Source of the DNA: Caulobacteraceae bacterium | GTDB taxonomy: Bacteria > Pseudomonadota > Alphaproteobacteria > Caulobacterales > Caulobacteraceae | Length of the DNA stretch: 50,008 nucleotides | Assembly: GCA_947441065.1 (NCBI GenBank) | Contig: CANESI010000019.1 | Location: forward strand, 1 to 50,008 | Direction of reading: 5' to 3' | Part shown: positions 48,256 through 50,008 of the stretch, piece after piece | How the letters are laid out: every line of letters starts with the position of its first letter | How positions within the stretch are numbered: position 1 is the stretch's first letter | Position numbers and translations under genes: made by a program | The notes under the pieces: model-generated | What the model saw: only the letters and a program-made list of their open reading frames with translations | Databases searched by the model: none | Told to the model about the DNA's origin: nothing

Positions 48256-50008
48256 TTGATCTTGTCTTTCCTGACGGTTCGGTACGGTCCTACCCCGTCG
48301 GGACCCGTGGCCGCGATGTGGCTGCGGGCCTGTCCAAGTCGCTTGAAAAGAAAGCGGTTCTGATCAAGCTGGACGGGACGCTACTCGATCTCGACCGGCC
48401 CTTGACCGCTGATCTGCTGACCGATGGCAAGATTGAGATTCTGACCCGTGACGCCGAGGACGCCCTTGAGGTCATTCGCCACGATACGGCCCACGTCTTG
48501 GCCCAAGCGGTTCAAGAACTGTTCCCCGGCACTCAGGTGACCATCGGTCCCAATGTCGAGAACGGCTTCTATTACGACTTTGCCCGCGATGAGCCCTTTA
48601 GCCTTGATGATCTGCCCAAGATCGAAGCGCGTATGCGTCAGATCGTCGAGCGTGATGAGCCCATCCGGCGTGAAGTGGTCGACCGCGACGCGGCCATTGC
48701 CGATTTCGAAGCCATGGGCGAGGCCTATAAGGCCGAGATCATTCGGGGGCTGCCCGACGGTGAGACGGTCACCGTCTATCATCAGGGCGCAGCTTGGAAG
48801 GATCTCTGCCGCGGCCCGCACCTGCCCTCGACCAAACATGTCGGTAAGGGCTTTAAGCTGACCAAGCTGGCCGGTGCCTATTGGCGCGGCGATCAGAACA
48901 ATGCCCAACTGCAGCGCATCTATGGCACGGCCTGGGCGTCCGAGGCGGACCTCGCCGAGCATCTGACCCGCATCGAAGAGGCCGAAAAGCGCGACCATCG
49001 CCGCATTGGCAAGATCATGAACCTGTTCCACCTTCAAGAAGAGGGCAAGGGCATGGTCTTCTGGCATCCCAAGGGCTGGGCCCTCTATCGCACGCTCGAG
49101 GCCTATATGCGCCGCCGTCTGGAGAAAGAGGGCTATCAAGAGGTCAAGACGCCTCAGGTCCTCGACCGGTCCCTATGGGAGAAATCGGGACACTGGGAAA
49201 AGTTCGGCAAGAATATGTTTGTCTGCGAAACCGACGAGGGCGATACGCTCGCGGTCAAGCCGATGAACTGTCCCGGCCATGTTCAGATCTTCAATGTCGG
49301 CCAGAAGTCCTATCGCGACCTGCCGCTGCGCATGGCCGAATTTGGCTCCTGCCACCGCTATGAGCCCTCAGGCGGACTGCATGGGATCATGCGGGTGCGG
49401 TCCTTCACGCAGGACGACGCCCACATCTTCTGCCGCGAAGAACAGATCGAGGAAGAGACGACCCGTTTCGTGGCCCTGCTCAATTCGGTCTATGACCAAC
49501 TGGGCGTCACCCTGCACAGTATCAAGCTGGCCCTGCGTCCCGATGTGCGGGCCGGTTCCGACGAGGTCTGGGATCAGGCCGAGGCCAAGCTGGAGCGCGC
49601 GGCGACGGCGGCCGGTGTCAGTGTTGAACTCATACCTAACGAAGGGGCCTTCTATGGTCCAAAGCTGGAATTCCACCTGCGCGACGCCATTGGCCGGACC
49701 TGGCAGTGCGGCACCTTGCAGTTGGATTTTGTAACACCTGAACGTCTGGATGCAGAATATATCGCTGAAAATGGTGCAAAAGTGCGACCGGTAATGTTGC
49801 ACCGCGCAATATTGGGCACATTTGAACGGTTTTTGGGAATTCTTATCGAGAATTATGGCGGTGCCTTCCCGCTTTGGCTTGCGCCGGTTCAGGTGGTTGT
49901 GGCAACCATAACCTCAGACGCTGATGATTATGCGCGCACCGTTGCGGCAACCTTGGCGGCAGCGGGACTGCGCGTGGAAACCGACCTTCGTAACGAAAAG
50001 ATCAACTA
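48252..50008 (+). CDS. thrS: Threonyl-tRNA synthetase (partial, runs off the window)
   Basis: A class II synthetase charging tRNA-Thr. About 585 of the usual 640 or so residues are in the window. It starts at the ATG at 48252, overlapping the yidD stop. A TGS domain (to about 62) is followed by the editing domain with [10 protein letters not shown] and CRGPHLPST. The catalytic core has motif 2 ([10 protein letters not shown]), the zinc ligands Cys and His in MNCPGHV and LHRAILG, and the C-terminal anticodon-binding domain beginning near PVQVVVAT. The frame is intact up to the edge. Confidence 0.96.
   Translation, partial: MIDLVFPDGSVRSYPVGTRGRDVAAGLSKSLEKKAVLIKLDGTLLDLDRPLTADLLTDGKIEILTRDAEDALEVIRHDTAHVLAQAVQELFPGTQVTIGPNVENGFYYDFARDEPFSLDDLPKIEARMRQIVERDEPIRREVVDRDAAIADFEAMGEAYKAEIIRGLPDGETVTVYHQGAAWKDLCRGPHLPSTKHVGKGFKLTKLAGAYWRGDQNNAQLQRIYGTAWASEADLAEHLTRIEEAEKRDHRRIGKIMNLFHLQEEGKGMVFWHPKGWALYRTLEAYMRRRLEKEGYQEVKTPQVLDRSLWEKSGHWEKFGKNMFVCETDEGDTLAVKPMNCPGHVQIFNVGQKSYRDLPLRMAEFGSCHRYEPSGGLHGIMRVRSFTQDDAHIFCREEQIEEETTRFVALLNSVYDQLGVTLHSIKLALRPDVRAGSDEVWDQAEAKLERAATAAGVSVELIPNEGAFYGPKLEFHLRDAIGRTWQCGTLQLDFVTPERLDAEYIAENGAKVRPVMLHRAILGTFERFLGILIENYGGAFPLWLAPVQVVVATITSDADDYARTVAATLAAAGLRVETDLRNEKIN

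Overview
The window is chromosomal DNA from an alphaproteobacterium, most likely of the order Caulobacterales. Three things point there: the gene neighbourhoods (sucCD-sucAB-lpd followed by xerC, DUF484, transaldolase and priA), a chemotaxis operon in the order STAS-cheY-cheA-cheW-cheR-cheB-cheY-cheD-cheU-cheY-cheE known from Caulobacter, and a short F1 epsilon subunit. I cannot name the genus from sequence alone. There is no sign of an insertion sequence, prophage, CRISPR array, rRNA or tRNA. It is a densely packed core-genome segment with many GTG and TTG starts and many 4-base start/stop overlaps.

Layout. 1-940: a divergent pair made of a truncated membrane-embedded regulator (probably LytTR type) and a DUF2306 membrane protein. 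941-9132: a TCA-cycle block, sucC, sucD, sucA, sucB and lpd, giving succinyl-CoA synthetase and the whole 2-oxoglutarate dehydrogenase complex. 9171-11456 (minus): transaldolase, a DUF484 protein and the XerC recombinase. 11532-14476: primosomal helicase PriA, converging on a TerC-family membrane protein. 14815-19573: the F1 ATP synthase operon atpHAGDC, closed by a clear terminator. 19749-22656: serC and serA behind a probable serC leader RNA. 22768-24739: a PagL-like outer-membrane lipid A deacylase and purA. 24834-27778: a degenerate response regulator, heat-shock sigma factor rpoH and pseudouridine synthase rluD. 27876-31979: a TonB-dependent receptor with a PhoD phosphatase. 31984-33929 (minus): asd and rarD. 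34359-36227: GTP-type PEP carboxykinase.

36441-44254 is an eleven-gene chemotaxis operon, tightly coupled in translation, without a chemoreceptor gene at its head. 44270-45299 (minus) holds folE and hisI. 45502-50008 holds cysS, an SRPBCC protein, an IscU-like protein with a lost cysteine, yidD and the start of thrS, which runs off the window.

Most of this is housekeeping metabolism. The points most worth a second look are: a PriA that appears to have lost one of its two zinc sites; a receiver-domain protein with Glu at the phosphorylation position that shares an Arg-rich GPDRR tail with the third CheY of the chemotaxis operon; the little-studied cheU and cheE genes; the IscU-like protein lacking a ligand cysteine; the divergent LytTR/DUF2306 pair; and several structured leaders (serC, pckG, rpoH, folE).
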